Source: an uncultured Alphaproteobacteria bacterium
GTDB lineage: Bacteria; Pseudomonadota; Alphaproteobacteria; HIMB59; GCA-002718135
Direction of reading: 5' to 3'
Assembly: GCA_902601455.1 (NCBI GenBank)
Contig: CACKNC010000011.1
Span: 1-39,994 of the forward strand
DNA: 39,994 nucleotides
Shown here: positions 18,220 through 28,778 of the stretch, in pieces
Layout of the letters: each line of letters begins with the position of its first letter
How positions within the stretch are numbered: the first letter of the stretch is position 1
The notes under the pieces: model-generated
What the model saw: the letters and a program-made list of their open reading frames with translations, nothing else
The model's database searches: none
Told to the model about the DNA's origin: nothing
Translations under genes and position numbers: made by a program

Positions 18220-19020
18220 ATGAAAATTATCTTATTCTTAACCTTGCTTTTTACTAGTTTACCAGTTCTCTCTAATGGCGCTATAGATTGGCAACTGGGG
18301 TTTCAAGAACCTGGCAGTGGTCATATGCAAAACATATTTGATCTTCATAATTTTGTTTTAATCATGATGACAGCAATAACAATTTTTGTATTAATTCTGT
18401 TGATCTATGTAGCAATAAGATTTCGAAAAAAAGCTAACCCAACACCTTCAAAAAGAACACATAATGCTCTTCTAGAAACATTGTGGACGGCTATCCCTGT
18501 AATTATTCTAATATTTATGGCTGTTCCATCATTTAAACTTCTTTATGAGCAAGATGTTATTCCAGAAGCTGATATGACTATAAAAGTTATTGGACATCAA
18601 TGGTACTGGGAATATCAGTATCCTGAACATGATGATTTGTCTTTTGAAAGCTACTTAATTCCTGAAGAAGAATTAAAAGAAGGGGAGCCTAGATTACTCA
18701 CTGTAGATAATAGACTGGTGTTGCCAGTTAACAAAAATATTCACGTTTTAGTCACTGCTGGAGATGTCTTACATAGTTTTGCTATGCCATCTCTTGGTGT
18801 GAAGAAAGATGCTGTACCTGGGAGGCTAAATGAAACATGGATGAGAATTGACAGACCAGGAATTTATAGAGGTCAATGCTCAGAGATTTGTGGAACTGGA
18901 CATGGATATATGCCTGTAGTTATTGAAGCTGTTAGTGAAGATGAATTCGCCACATGGGTAAATGAAGCAAAAAATGAATTTGCAGAATTAAACAATAGAA
19001 CAATTGCATTATCAAAATAG
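18220..19020 (+). CDS. ctaC: Cytochrome c oxidase subunit II
   Basis: Accepts electrons from cytochrome c through the binuclear CuA centre of the aa3-type terminal oxidase. The 266 residues have a signal peptide (1 to about 19), two membrane helices (about 43-68 and 88-110) and a periplasmic cupredoxin domain. CuA ligands are visible: H185 in VLHSFAMP, C220, E222 and C224 in CSEICGTGH, H228 and M231. The aromatic patch GHQWYWEYQYP (electron entry) is present. There is no CxxCH, so no fused cytochrome c. First gene of a seven-gene oxidase operon. Confidence 0.96.
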   Translation: MKIILFLTLLFTSLPVLSNGAIDWQLGFQEPGSGHMQNIFDLHNFVLIMMTAITIFVLILLIYVAIRFRKKANPTPSKRTHNALLETLWTAIPVIILIFMAVPSFKLLYEQDVIPEADMTIKVIGHQWYWEYQYPEHDDLSFESYLIPEEELKEGEPRLLTVDNRLVLPVNKNIHVLVTAGDVLHSFAMPSLGVKKDAVPGRLNETWMRIDRPGIYRGQCSEICGTGHGYMPVVIEAVSEDEFATWVNEAKNEFAELNNRTIALSK

Positions 19021-20631
<1,611 letters not shown>

Positions 20632-20633
20632 TA

Positions 20634-21557
20634 TTGGTGAATAATACACCCTCAGCAGTTACTTATAGCGAAAATATCTTTGTAAAAAAATTACAAGGAT
20701 ATTTTTATTTAATGAAACCAAGGGTAATGATCCTTGTTATTTTTACTGCTTTTGTCGGTATGATGTTAGCTCCTGAAACCATAATGCCTATAAATTACTT
20801 CTATGTTTTACTAGCAGTGACTTTAGGTGCAGGTTCATCAGCTGCAATCAATATGTGGTTTGATGAAGATATTGATAAGAGTATGGAGAGGACAAAAACA
20901 AGACCTATACCTCTTGGAATAATATCTAAAAATGAAGCTTTAATTTTTGGAATTTTAACAGGTATATTATCTCTGTTTGTTATGTATTACGCAAGCAACG
21001 CTCTTGCAACAGGTTTGCTTTTGTTTACGATTTTATTTTATGTAGTTATTTATACTTTTTGGTTAAAACGAAGTACATCATTAAATATAGTAATAGGTGG
21101 TGCTGCAGGAGCAATTCCTCCTATTATCGGTTGGGCTGCTGTTATTCCTGAAATAAGTTATTTACCTATTGTGATGTTTTTGATTATATTTTTTTGGACT
21201 CCACCGCACTTTTGGGCATTGTCAGTTTATAGATTCAATGATTATGAAAAAGTAAAAGTACCGATGTTACCTAATGTCAAAAGTATTGCTGATACAAAAA
21301 ATCAAATTGTTTATTATACAATACTTTTAATAATATTAAGTTACACCCCTTTGTATAGTAATCTTATTGGTTATCTCTATTTGATTATAGTAAGCATCTT
21401 GAATTTTGTTTTAATCAGAAGTGCATTTAAATTAAAAAAATCAGTTGAAGTAAAAGATCAACCAAATGCAGAAGGTTTAAGATTTTTTGCATTAACAATA
21501 TTTTATTTATTTAGTTTGTTTAGTGCCCTTTTAATCGATAATTTAATTTTATTATGA
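20634..21557 (+). CDS. ctaB: Protoheme IX farnesyltransferase (heme O synthase)
   Basis: Membrane prenyltransferase converting heme b to heme o, the first step to heme a for the oxidase. About 307 residues with multiple membrane helices. Family motifs: YFYLMKPRVMILVIFTAFVG, NMWFDEDIDKSMERT followed by KTRPIP, GAAGAIPPIIGWAA, and the FFWTPPHFWALS block distinctive of heme O synthases. Start is TTG 20634 or GTG 20637; the region has no ATG. Its stop overlaps the next small gene as ATGA. Confidence 0.95.
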   Translation: MVNNTPSAVTYSENIFVKKLQGYFYLMKPRVMILVIFTAFVGMMLAPETIMPINYFYVLLAVTLGAGSSAAINMWFDEDIDKSMERTKTRPIPLGIISKNEALIFGILTGILSLFVMYYASNALATGLLLFTILFYVVIYTFWLKRSTSLNIVIGGAAGAIPPIIGWAAVIPEISYLPIVMFLIIFFWTPPHFWALSVYRFNDYEKVKVPMLPNVKSIADTKNQIVYYTILLIILSYTPLYSNLIGYLYLIIVSILNFVLIRSAFKLKKSVEVKDQPNAEGLRFFALTIFYLFSLFSALLIDNLILL

Positions 21558-21661
21558 AAAATCCAAAGAAGAAAAATTTCATTACCTTGTTAATTTTACT
21601 AGCTATAGTTGCTTTTTTTTACTTATGGACGATGTATAAGGCCAACATACTTGGAGTGTAA
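21554..21661 (+). CDS. Small single-helix membrane protein in the oxidase operon (CoxF-like position)
   Basis: A 35-residue reading frame exactly filling the gap between ctaB and ctaG. Its ATG overlaps the ctaB stop (ATGA, 21554-21557) and its TAA ends one base before the ctaG start. The sequence has a Lys-rich N-terminus (MKNPKKKNF), one hydrophobic helix (ITLLILLAIVAFFYLW, about 10-25) and a short tail. Tiny proteins at this position between ctaB and ctaG are known in alphaproteobacterial oxidase operons (often called CoxF or a hypothetical). Seen: perfect packing and coding layout. Inferred: an oxidase subunit or assembly factor. Confidence 0.72.
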   Translation: MKNPKKKNFITLLILLAIVAFFYLWTMYKANILGV

Positions 21662-22180
21662 GTGACATCACAACAGCGTACTGTAATTATTCTATTCACA
21701 ATAGTTTTTTTAATGATTGTACTTGTTGCTTTTTCAGTACCACTATACAATTTATTTTGCCGAGTAACTGGATATGGAGGGACAACTAGTTTTTCTGAGA
21801 ATATTTCAACAATTACCCTTGATCAAGAAATTAAGATTCAATTTAATGCTGATGTAAATGATAGTATAAATTGGTCATTTGAAGCACCTCAAGACATTGA
21901 TTTTAAAATAGGTGAAAACAAATTAGTTGAATATCAAGCTACAAATCTTTCTGGTGAAACTATTTCAGGCACTGCGACATTTAATGTCCTTCCTGAAAAA
22001 GTTGGGCCATATTTTATAAAGACACAATGTTTTTGTTTTGAAAAACAAACACTTGAGCCAAATCAGACAGTACAAATGCCTGTTGTATTTTATATTGATC
22101 CATCAATTACTGAAGATCCTAGTATGACTGATATTGACACGATAACATTGTCATATACATTTTTTAAATATATAGAGTAA
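21662..22180 (+). CDS. ctaG: Cytochrome c oxidase assembly protein CtaG/Cox11
   Basis: Delivers copper to the CuB site of subunit I. The 172 residues have one N-terminal membrane helix (about 8-27) followed by a periplasmic immunoglobulin-like domain. Copper cysteines are in LFCRVTGYGGT (C33) and CFCFEKQTL (C123, C125), with the FYIDP segment near the end, all diagnostic of Cox11. The start is GTG, immediately after the stop of the 35-residue gene. Confidence 0.95.
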   Translation: MTSQQRTVIILFTIVFLMIVLVAFSVPLYNLFCRVTGYGGTTSFSENISTITLDQEIKIQFNADVNDSINWSFEAPQDIDFKIGENKLVEYQATNLSGETISGTATFNVLPEKVGPYFIKTQCFCFEKQTLEPNQTVQMPVVFYIDPSITEDPSMTDIDTITLSYTFFKYIE

Positions 22181-22189
22181 TCAAAATTT

Positions 22190-23035
22190 ATGAGTGAAAA
22201 TTCTTCAGTAGGTCAAAAACATCCTTATCATTTAGTTGATCCTAGCCCACTTCCTTTCCTATCCTCTATTGCAGGTCTAGCTATGGCCGCTGGGTTAGTT
22301 TTTTATATGCATTATGATACTAAGTGGTTATTAATTCTTGGAACCATTGGATTACTAACAGTAATGTTTCTATGGTGGAGAGACGTAATCAAGGAATCAA
22401 CATTTCAACAAGTTCACACCCCTGTAGTTGAGCTTGGGTTACGTTATGGTATGGCTCTTTTTATTGCATCAGAAGTAATGTTTTTTGTTGCATTTTTCTG
22501 GGCTTTTTTTGATGCAAGTTTAACGCCTAAGTTACCTATAGAAGAGTTTGCAGAAACTTATGACTCTAATGGGGCTGTCGGTATTTGGCCTCCTGAGGGT
22601 ATTAAAACATTTGATCCATTAGATATCCCATTCTTAAATACATTGATATTATTAATGTCTGGAACGACATGTACTTGGGCTCACCACGCTGTAAGAGAAG
22701 GGCATAGGGATCAAGCAATTCAAGCTCTTTGGTTAACTGTTGGTCTTGGTGTGTGTTTCACGCTTCTTCAAGCTTTTGAATATTATGAGGCAGTTCATCA
22801 TTATTTTAAATTTACTGATGGAATTTATCCTTCTGTTTTTTATATGGCAACGGGCTTCCACGGTTTCCATGTTATGGTTGGAACAATTTTTTTAGCTGTA
22901 TGTTTATATAGAGTGTACAAACAACACATGACTCCTGAGAGACATTTTGGTTTAGAGGCTGCAGCTTGGTATTGGCACTTTGTTGATGTAGTTTGGTTGT
23001 TCTTATATGTTTGTGTCTACATTTGGGGTGCATAA
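22190..23035 (+). CDS. ctaE: Cytochrome c oxidase subunit III
   Basis: Third core subunit, stabilising the catalytic subunit and lipid-binding. The 281 residues form seven membrane helices. Signatures: KHPYHLVDPSPLPFLSS, RYGMALFIASEVMFFVAFFW with the conserved glutamate, GTTCTWAHHAVREG, GFHGFHVMVGT, and WYWHFVDVVWLFLYV near the C-terminus. It ends in YIWGA, the natural family end. The following SURF1 frame begins directly after the TAA and in the same frame. Confidence 0.97.
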   Translation: MSENSSVGQKHPYHLVDPSPLPFLSSIAGLAMAAGLVFYMHYDTKWLLILGTIGLLTVMFLWWRDVIKESTFQQVHTPVVELGLRYGMALFIASEVMFFVAFFWAFFDASLTPKLPIEEFAETYDSNGAVGIWPPEGIKTFDPLDIPFLNTLILLMSGTTCTWAHHAVREGHRDQAIQALWLTVGLGVCFTLLQAFEYYEAVHHYFKFTDGIYPSVFYMATGFHGFHVMVGTIFLAVCLYRVYKQHMTPERHFGLEAAAWYWHFVDVVWLFLYVCVYIWGA

Positions 23036-23710
23036 ATTTTTAGGTCTCTCTCTTATCCTTTTTTAATATTCTCTATTTTTACTATTGTACTAACAATCAG
23101 CTTAGGCGTTTGGCAACTTAATAGACTTGAATGGAAACAAAGCTTAATAAATACATTTAAGGAAACATCTTCTAATCCACCTGTCGAATTAAATTTTGCA
23201 GAAAAAAATGAATTTTTAAAAATAAAAATTAATGCAAAAATAAATAGAAAATTTAAAATTTTTTTTCCAGCAAAAACATTGAACGGTAAAAGTGGTTTTA
23301 GATTAGCAAGTATTTTACAAACTATTGATAGTGAAAATATTCTTTTTGATGAAGGATGGTATAATCAAGATAATCATGAATATTTTTTAAAAAATGATAA
23401 AATTTTTATTAAAGAGATAATAGGATATATTCGTTTTCCAAGAAAAGCTAAAATGTTTACTCCTGAAAATAATTTTAAAACTAATGAATGGTACACTTAT
23501 AATCTAAGTGAAATTGAAGAATTTTTAGGTATTAAAATTAACCAGAAATATTTTATTAAAAATATGTCTGATTTAGATGAGCCTTTTCTAATTCCTTCAG
23601 AGTTAACTCCCACTTTTAGTAATAATCACCTTCAATATGCAATAACATGGTTTGTGATGAGTTTTGCTTTCTTTGTTTTATTTTTAGTTTATTTGAAAAA
23701 AAATAAATGA
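23036..23710 (+). CDS. SURF1-family oxidase assembly protein, apparent ATT start
   Basis: Assists insertion of heme a into subunit I (family role). The frame from 23036 encodes the full SURF1 layout: first membrane helix (about 7-22), the hallmark GVWQLNRLEWK, a periplasmic domain with GFRLASILQT and EGWYN, and the last membrane helix near the C-terminus (WFVMSFAFFVLFLVYLKK). Length is about 224 residues, near the family's lower end. No ATG, GTG or TTG occurs in frame before TTG 23279, which would delete the helix and core motif. The most plausible initiator is ATT 23036, with GGGG at 23025-23028 as a possible ribosome site. The frame is continuous with ctaE across its TAA. It overlaps the next gene as ATGA. 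Confidence 0.82.
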   Translation: MFRSLSYPFLIFSIFTIVLTISLGVWQLNRLEWKQSLINTFKETSSNPPVELNFAEKNEFLKIKINAKINRKFKIFFPAKTLNGKSGFRLASILQTIDSENILFDEGWYNQDNHEYFLKNDKIFIKEIIGYIRFPRKAKMFTPENNFKTNEWYTYNLSEIEEFLGIKINQKYFIKNMSDLDEPFLIPSELTPTFSNNHLQYAITWFVMSFAFFVLFLVYLKKNK

Positions 23711-25185
23711 CTTCTTACAAAACACTAAAAAAAATATTTCATGATGCAGCTTTAAGTTCTGACATTGCGGGTATTTTACATTGGGATATGTCAACAATGA
23801 TGCCTAAAAATTCTAGGGAAAATAGAGCAGAGCAATTAGCTTATTTGTCAAAAATTCGTCATCAGTTAATCTCATCAAAAAATGTAGGAAAATTAATTGA
23901 TCTAGCTAAAAGTGAACAACTTGATACTGCAAATCAATCTAATTTGAGAGAAATGGAAAGAGAATATATAATTTCTTCATCTTTACCATCTGAACTTGTA
24001 GAAAAACTATCCAGCGCATCTGCTAAGTGTGAGGGTGTTTGGGAAGAGGCAAGAAAAAAATCAGATTTTAAAATTGTTGCACCACATCTTGAGGAGTTAG
24101 TAAAATTATCAAAAGAAGAATCTTTAATATTGGCAGATAGATTACAGTGTTCACCCTATGAAGCTCTAATTAATAAATTTGAACCTCAATCAAAAGAAAA
24201 AGATATTAAAAATATTTTTGAAAAATTAGAATACTTTTTAGTTCCTTTAATTGATCAAATTATTGAAAAACAAAGTAATGAGAAATTAATTTCAATTAGT
24301 AATTTGATGACAACAAAACAGCAGAGAGAGATTGGTTTGTATTTGATGAATGCAATAGGTTTTGATTTTTCAAGAGGTAGACTAGATATAAGTCAGCATC
24401 CATTTTGTGGGGGTGCATACCAAGATATTCGTATCACTACTAGGTATAATGAAAATGACCCTTTTTCCTCTTTGGAAGGAATTATGCATGAAACAGGTCA
24501 TGCAATTTATGAGCTTAATTTACCTGAACAATGGAAATACCAACCAGCTGGTCAATCAAGAGGTATGGCAATGCATGAAAGTCAATCCTTGCTAATAGAG
24601 ATGCAAATTACAAGATCTAAGCCCTTTAAGAAATTCTTATCACATATTTTAAAAAATAAGTTTGATTTAAAAAATGAATGTTGGGATGTTGATAATATTT
24701 ATAAAATAGGTACACGTGTTAATAAATCTTTTATTCGTGTTGAGTCAGACGAAGTAACATATCCTTTACATATAATTTTAAGATTTAATCTTGAACAGAA
24801 AATATTTAATGATGAAATAAAAATTAATGATATTCCAGAATTATGGAATTATGAATATAAAAAATTATTTAATAAAGAAGTTGATATTGATTCTAATGGG
24901 TGTCTCCAAGACGTTCATTGGTATGCCGGACTATTTGGTTACTTTCCAACGTATTCACTTGGGGCATTAACAGCAGCACAACTTGCCTCACAACTTCGTC
25001 TAGATATTGTGAATTTAGATGATCAAGTTGAGAATGGAGATTTTAAAGAATTACTACAATGGTTAAAAAGTAATGTTCATTCTAAAGCGAGTTTGTACTC
25101 TTCAAATGAAATACTTCAACAGGTTACAAACTCCAATTTAAATGCTAAGTATTTTGAAGACTATATAAAAAACAGATATCTTTAA
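23707..25185 (+). CDS. M32-family metallocarboxypeptidase (carboxypeptidase Taq type)
   Basis: Cytoplasmic zinc carboxypeptidase removing C-terminal residues from peptides. The 492 residues fit the family. The zinc motif is HETGH (261-265). Other family markers: GILHWDMSTMMPKNSRENRAEQ at the start, DIRITTRY, GQSRGMAMHESQSLLIE (downstream metal ligand region), RVESDEVTYPLHI and YPLH. FPTYSLGALTAAQL sits near the C-terminus. Its ATG overlaps the SURF1 stop. It lies between the oxidase operon and thrC. Confidence 0.93.
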   Translation: MTSYKTLKKIFHDAALSSDIAGILHWDMSTMMPKNSRENRAEQLAYLSKIRHQLISSKNVGKLIDLAKSEQLDTANQSNLREMEREYIISSSLPSELVEKLSSASAKCEGVWEEARKKSDFKIVAPHLEELVKLSKEESLILADRLQCSPYEALINKFEPQSKEKDIKNIFEKLEYFLVPLIDQIIEKQSNEKLISISNLMTTKQQREIGLYLMNAIGFDFSRGRLDISQHPFCGGAYQDIRITTRYNENDPFSSLEGIMHETGHAIYELNLPEQWKYQPAGQSRGMAMHESQSLLIEMQITRSKPFKKFLSHILKNKFDLKNECWDVDNIYKIGTRVNKSFIRVESDEVTYPLHIILRFNLEQKIFNDEIKINDIPELWNYEYKKLFNKEVDIDSNGCLQDVHWYAGLFGYFPTYSLGALTAAQLASQLRLDIVNLDDQVENGDFKELLQWLKSNVHSKASLYSSNEILQQVTNSNLNAKYFEDYIKNRYL

Positions 25186-26553
25186 ATGAAGTATTTAAGT
25201 ACAAGAAACAGTAACCTTGATTTTTCATTTTTTGAAATATTATTCCAAGGTTTATCCAAAGATGGTGGTTTATTTTTGCCTCATGAATGGCCTTCTATTG
25301 ACGTTAATATATTAAAAAACAAAACTTATCAGGAAGTCGCTCTTGAAGTAATTCACCCTTATGTTTTTAATGAGATCTCTATAAATGACTTAAAAAAAAT
25401 TATTGATGAATCCTATCAAGGTTTTTCTCATTCTAAGATCGCTCCAGTAACAGCAATTGATCAAAATAAATATATTTTAGAGTTATTTTATGGGCCAACT
25501 TTTGCTTTTAAAGACTATGCTCTTCAATTTTTAGGTAATTTATTCAAATATGCTCTTCCTAAAGCTTCAAAAAAATTAACTGTTCTTGGGGCAACCTCTG
25601 GGGATACTGGTTCTGCAGCTATCCATGCGTTTAGAGGCAAGCAAGATATAAATGTATTTATATTGCATCCACATAACCGTGTATCAGATGTTCAACGAAG
25701 ACAAATGACAACAGTACAAGATGATAATATTTTTAATATTGCGATAAATGGAAATTTCGATGATTGTCAAAAAATTGTTAAAGAATTATTTATTGATGAT
25801 GAACTTCAACAACATACTTCCCTCACAGCAATTAACTCAATTAATTGGGCGAGACTTATGGCGCAAGTTGTCTATTATTTTTGGGCCTATTTGCAAATTG
25901 ATGAACAAGAAATAAATTTTATTGTTCCTTCAGGAAATTTTGGAAATGTTTTTTCAGCCAATGTTGCAAAAAAAATGGGGCTTCCTGTTAAGCATTTACA
26001 TATAGCAACAAATGAAAATGATATTCTTCATTCTTCAATTAATAAAGGCATAATGAAAAAAAATATTGTTAAACAAACATATAGTCCCAGTATGGATATT
26101 CAAGTTTCAAGTAATTTTGAAAGACAATTATTTGAAAGTTCAGGTAGAAACAGTGAGGTAATTAAGGATTTATTTAGAGAATTTGCTCTACAAAATTCAT
26201 ATATTTTAGATAGAAATATTTTAGATGACATAAAATTAGTTTACACAAGTAGTGCTGTTAGTGATGAACAAACACTTTTAACAATTAAGAAAGTAAAAGA
26301 AAAATACAATTATTTAGCTGATCCCCATACATCTACTGGTTTAAATACACTATTTGATAAAGATCCAGGTGAGCCATGGGTTAGTCTTGCTTGTGCTCAT
26401 CCCGCAAAGTTTGGAAAAGCTATTGAAAAATCGATAGGGAAGCCTCCTATAATGCCTAAAGATTTATCTAAACTCTTTGATAAAGAAGAAAAGATGACTA
26501 TATTAGATAATAACAAAAAAGATTTAAAATCCCTAATTTTATCAAAAATATAA
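25186..26553 (+). CDS. thrC: Threonine synthase
   Basis: PLP enzyme forming threonine from O-phosphohomoserine. The 455 residues match the longer proteobacterial type. The N-terminus reads MKYLSTRNSN and GLSKDGGLFLP. The PLP lysine is K109 in GPTFAFKDYALQFLG. Also visible are GATSGDTGSAAIHAFRG (phosphate loop), FNIAINGNFDDCQ, NSINWARLMAQ and VPSGNFGNVF. The ATG follows the M32 stop with no gap. A thrC-M16 protease neighbourhood after the oxidase genes is common in alphaproteobacteria. Confidence 0.96.
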   Translation: MKYLSTRNSNLDFSFFEILFQGLSKDGGLFLPHEWPSIDVNILKNKTYQEVALEVIHPYVFNEISINDLKKIIDESYQGFSHSKIAPVTAIDQNKYILELFYGPTFAFKDYALQFLGNLFKYALPKASKKLTVLGATSGDTGSAAIHAFRGKQDINVFILHPHNRVSDVQRRQMTTVQDDNIFNIAINGNFDDCQKIVKELFIDDELQQHTSLTAINSINWARLMAQVVYYFWAYLQIDEQEINFIVPSGNFGNVFSANVAKKMGLPVKHLHIATNENDILHSSINKGIMKKNIVKQTYSPSMDIQVSSNFERQLFESSGRNSEVIKDLFREFALQNSYILDRNILDDIKLVYTSSAVSDEQTLLTIKKVKEKYNYLADPHTSTGLNTLFDKDPGEPWVSLACAHPAKFGKAIEKSIGKPPIMPKDLSKLFDKEEKMTILDNNKKDLKSLILSKI

Positions 26554-26554
26554 T

Positions 26555-27808
26555 ATGTTAAAAATAACAGAACTTGAAAATGGACTAAGAGTTGTAACTC
26601 AGAATATGCCAGGTCTTGAAACTGTTTCAATGGGTATTTGGAATGCTATTGGTGGTAGAGATGAAATAGAACAAAATAATGGTGTAGCCCATCTTTTAGA
26701 ACACATGGCTTTTAAAGGTACTAAAACTAAAAATGCTCTTCAGATAGCTGAAACAATTGAAGATGTCGGTGGTTATATAAATGCGTACACTTCAAAAGAA
26801 ACTACTGCATACTATGTAAGGTTACTTGCTGATGACATACATTACGGGGTAGATATTTTAACAGACATTTTGCAGAATTCTGTTTTTGCAGAAGATGAAC
26901 TTAATAGAGAGCGTGGCGTAATAATTCAGGAAATTGGTATGTATTTAGATTCACCTGATAGTATGATTTTTGATTATTGGGAGGAAAAAGCATTTCCTAA
27001 TCAACCAATGGGGAGGTCTATTTTAGGAAAAACAGATATTATAAAAAATATTTCACGGGATCAGGTTAAGAGTTTCATGATGAACCATTATAATCCAAAA
27101 AAAATGGTCATCAGTGCAGCCGGTAAAATAAATCACGATAAATTTATTGAGATGATAAAAAAAAGTTGTATTAATTTACCAAACGGAAATATTAATAATC
27201 GAGAAAAAGCAGTATATTCTGCTGGTGAATATCGTGAGGAAAAAAAATTAGAACAGATACATCTTGCTATTGGTTTTGAAGGTATTGATTTTCATCATGA
27301 TGACTATTTCTCCCTTGATATATATGCCTCACTTCTTGGTGGTGGTATGTCTTCAAGACTTTTTCAAGAAATAAGAGAAAAAAGAGGACTTGTGTATGGT
27401 ATACAATCTTTTAGTTCTTCGTATTCTGATACTGGAATATTTGCAATTTATTGTGGTACAGGAGAAAGCCAAATTAAGGAATTAATTCCTGTTTTGTGTA
27501 ATGAACTAAATAAAAGTCCAAGTTCAATATCTGAAAAAGAAATTAACAGAGGAAAAAAATCTCTTAAGACAAGTTTAATGATGAGTAGAGAAGGTTCAAA
27601 TTCAAGGTGTAGATCTGCTGCAAATCAATTATTAAATTATAACAGAATTATTGACCCTTCTGAAACATTAAGTAAAATAGATGCAGTTTCGAAAGAGTCT
27701 GTTGAGCGAATAGCTAAAGAAATAATGAAAGGTAAGATTACGATCTCTAGCATTGGACCTATTAAAAATTTAGAAAAACTAGAGCAAATTCAAAGTCGAC
27801 TTAATTAA
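26555..27808 (+). CDS. M16-family zinc peptidase (processing-peptidase-like)
   Basis: Inverzincin related to the mitochondrial processing peptidase beta subunit. The 417 residues show the inverted zinc motif HLLEH (46-50) in VAHLLEHMAFKGT, and the third ligand glutamate region ELNRERGVIIQEI. The second half carries GGGMSSRLFQEIREKRGLVY, typical of the inactive-like C-terminal domain. The substrate in bacteria is not well defined. It begins 1 base after thrC. Confidence 0.93.
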   Translation: MLKITELENGLRVVTQNMPGLETVSMGIWNAIGGRDEIEQNNGVAHLLEHMAFKGTKTKNALQIAETIEDVGGYINAYTSKETTAYYVRLLADDIHYGVDILTDILQNSVFAEDELNRERGVIIQEIGMYLDSPDSMIFDYWEEKAFPNQPMGRSILGKTDIIKNISRDQVKSFMMNHYNPKKMVISAAGKINHDKFIEMIKKSCINLPNGNINNREKAVYSAGEYREEKKLEQIHLAIGFEGIDFHHDDYFSLDIYASLLGGGMSSRLFQEIREKRGLVYGIQSFSSSYSDTGIFAIYCGTGESQIKELIPVLCNELNKSPSSISEKEINRGKKSLKTSLMMSREGSNSRCRSAANQLLNYNRIIDPSETLSKIDAVSKESVERIAKEIMKGKITISSIGPIKNLEKLEQIQSRLN

Positions 27809-27874
27809 CATTCAGTCTAAATTAATTTTATTGAACTTCCATCAATAGTTACTTACTATTAATTTAAGAATATA

Positions 27875-28480
27875 ATGTTTTATCAACCAAAGAAAAACCC
27901 GTTTTCGATTGATCCATATAAATCATTAATATTTCCAAGACCTATTGGGTGGATTTCATCTATTGATAAAAAAGGTATTGTTAATTTAGCCCCATATTCT
28001 TATTTCAATGCTATAGCAGATGATCCCCCACAGATAATGTTTGTTGCAGCAGTATCTGATAGGCCTTCTCAAAAAAAAGACACCTTAGGTAACATAATGG
28101 CAACAAAAGAATTTGTAGTAAATTTTGCAACAACAGCAACACGAAAACAAATGAATCTCTCTTCAAAAGATATTCATAAAGATGATGATGAATTTGTTTT
28201 GACAAAATTAAAAAAACGCAAATCAAGATTAGTTAAAGTTCCCTCTGTTGCTGATAGTCCTGTTAATTTAGAATGTAAGTTACTTAAATCTATAAAATTA
28301 AAATCTAATTCAAGAAAGTTTTCTACGATGGTAATGGGTGAAGTAATTGGTATTTATATTAAAGATAGCTTTATAGAAAAAGGAAGAGTGAATAGTGCAG
28401 CAATGCGTTATGTTGCAAGAATGGGTTATTCTGAATATACAACTGTCAGTTCAAAATTTAAAATGAAAAGGCCTAAATAA
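27875..28480 (+). CDS. Flavin reductase-like FMN-binding protein
   Basis: A 201-residue member of the flavin reductase/DIM6-NTAB split-barrel family. Visible features: RPIGWISSID, NLAPYSYFNAIADDPPQIMF, KDTLGNIMATKEFVVNFAT (FMN-binding region) and VGEVIGIYI-type strand in MVMGEVIGIYI. Members bind FMN and reduce flavins or small quinone-like substrates; specificity cannot be told. It is separated from the M16 gene by 66 bases and may have its own promoter. Confidence 0.85.
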   Translation: MFYQPKKNPFSIDPYKSLIFPRPIGWISSIDKKGIVNLAPYSYFNAIADDPPQIMFVAAVSDRPSQKKDTLGNIMATKEFVVNFATTATRKQMNLSSKDIHKDDDEFVLTKLKKRKSRLVKVPSVADSPVNLECKLLKSIKLKSNSRKFSTMVMGEVIGIYIKDSFIEKGRVNSAAMRYVARMGYSEYTTVSSKFKMKRPK

Positions 28481-28529
28481 CAATCCATGTATTTTCCTGA
28501 AAAAAATAGTGCTAGTTGGAAATTTATAA

Positions 28530-28766
28530 AAAATAACAACTAAATCACAAAAATTAAATGAAAACTATGGATACCAATTTTGGTTAAATACTGATGGCAC
28601 CCATTGGCTAAGTTTACCAAAAAATATGTTTGCTCTTGAGGGATATAACTCAAATAGATGTTATATATTTCCTACAGAAAAAATGATTGTTACACGAATA
28701 GGTGCTGGACCATCTGAGTGGAGCGAGCAAAATTTTATTACAAATATTTATAGGAGTTGTAGATAA
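28530..28766 (+). pseudogene. C-terminal remnant of a serine hydrolase (beta-lactamase-like)
   Basis: An open stretch of 78 codons with no usable start codon near its beginning (upstream in-frame TAA at 28527). The translation contains NYGYQFWLNTDGTHW, then FALEGYNSNRCYIFPTEKM and MIVTRIG. This pattern (G-Y-G-x-x-W-L, then G-x-x-x-Q-x-x-x-I-x-P, then V-x-x-R-x-G) is the C-terminal end of the beta-lactamase/6-aminohexanoate hydrolase-like serine hydrolases. The catalytic SxxK and YxN parts are absent; the sequence just upstream is the end of the flavin reductase gene. I read it as a decayed or truncated gene. Confidence 0.6.
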
Positions 28767-28778
28767 AAATATTTTTTA

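Noticed and set aside
23279-23710. TTG 23279 as the start of the SURF1 gene.
   Set aside because: It would remove the first membrane helix and the GVWQLNRLEWK motif, which are encoded in the same open frame just upstream.
27844-27860. Small inverted repeat AATAGT/ACTATT after the M16 gene.
   Set aside because: Only six AT-rich pairs with no T-run; likely chance in this base composition.
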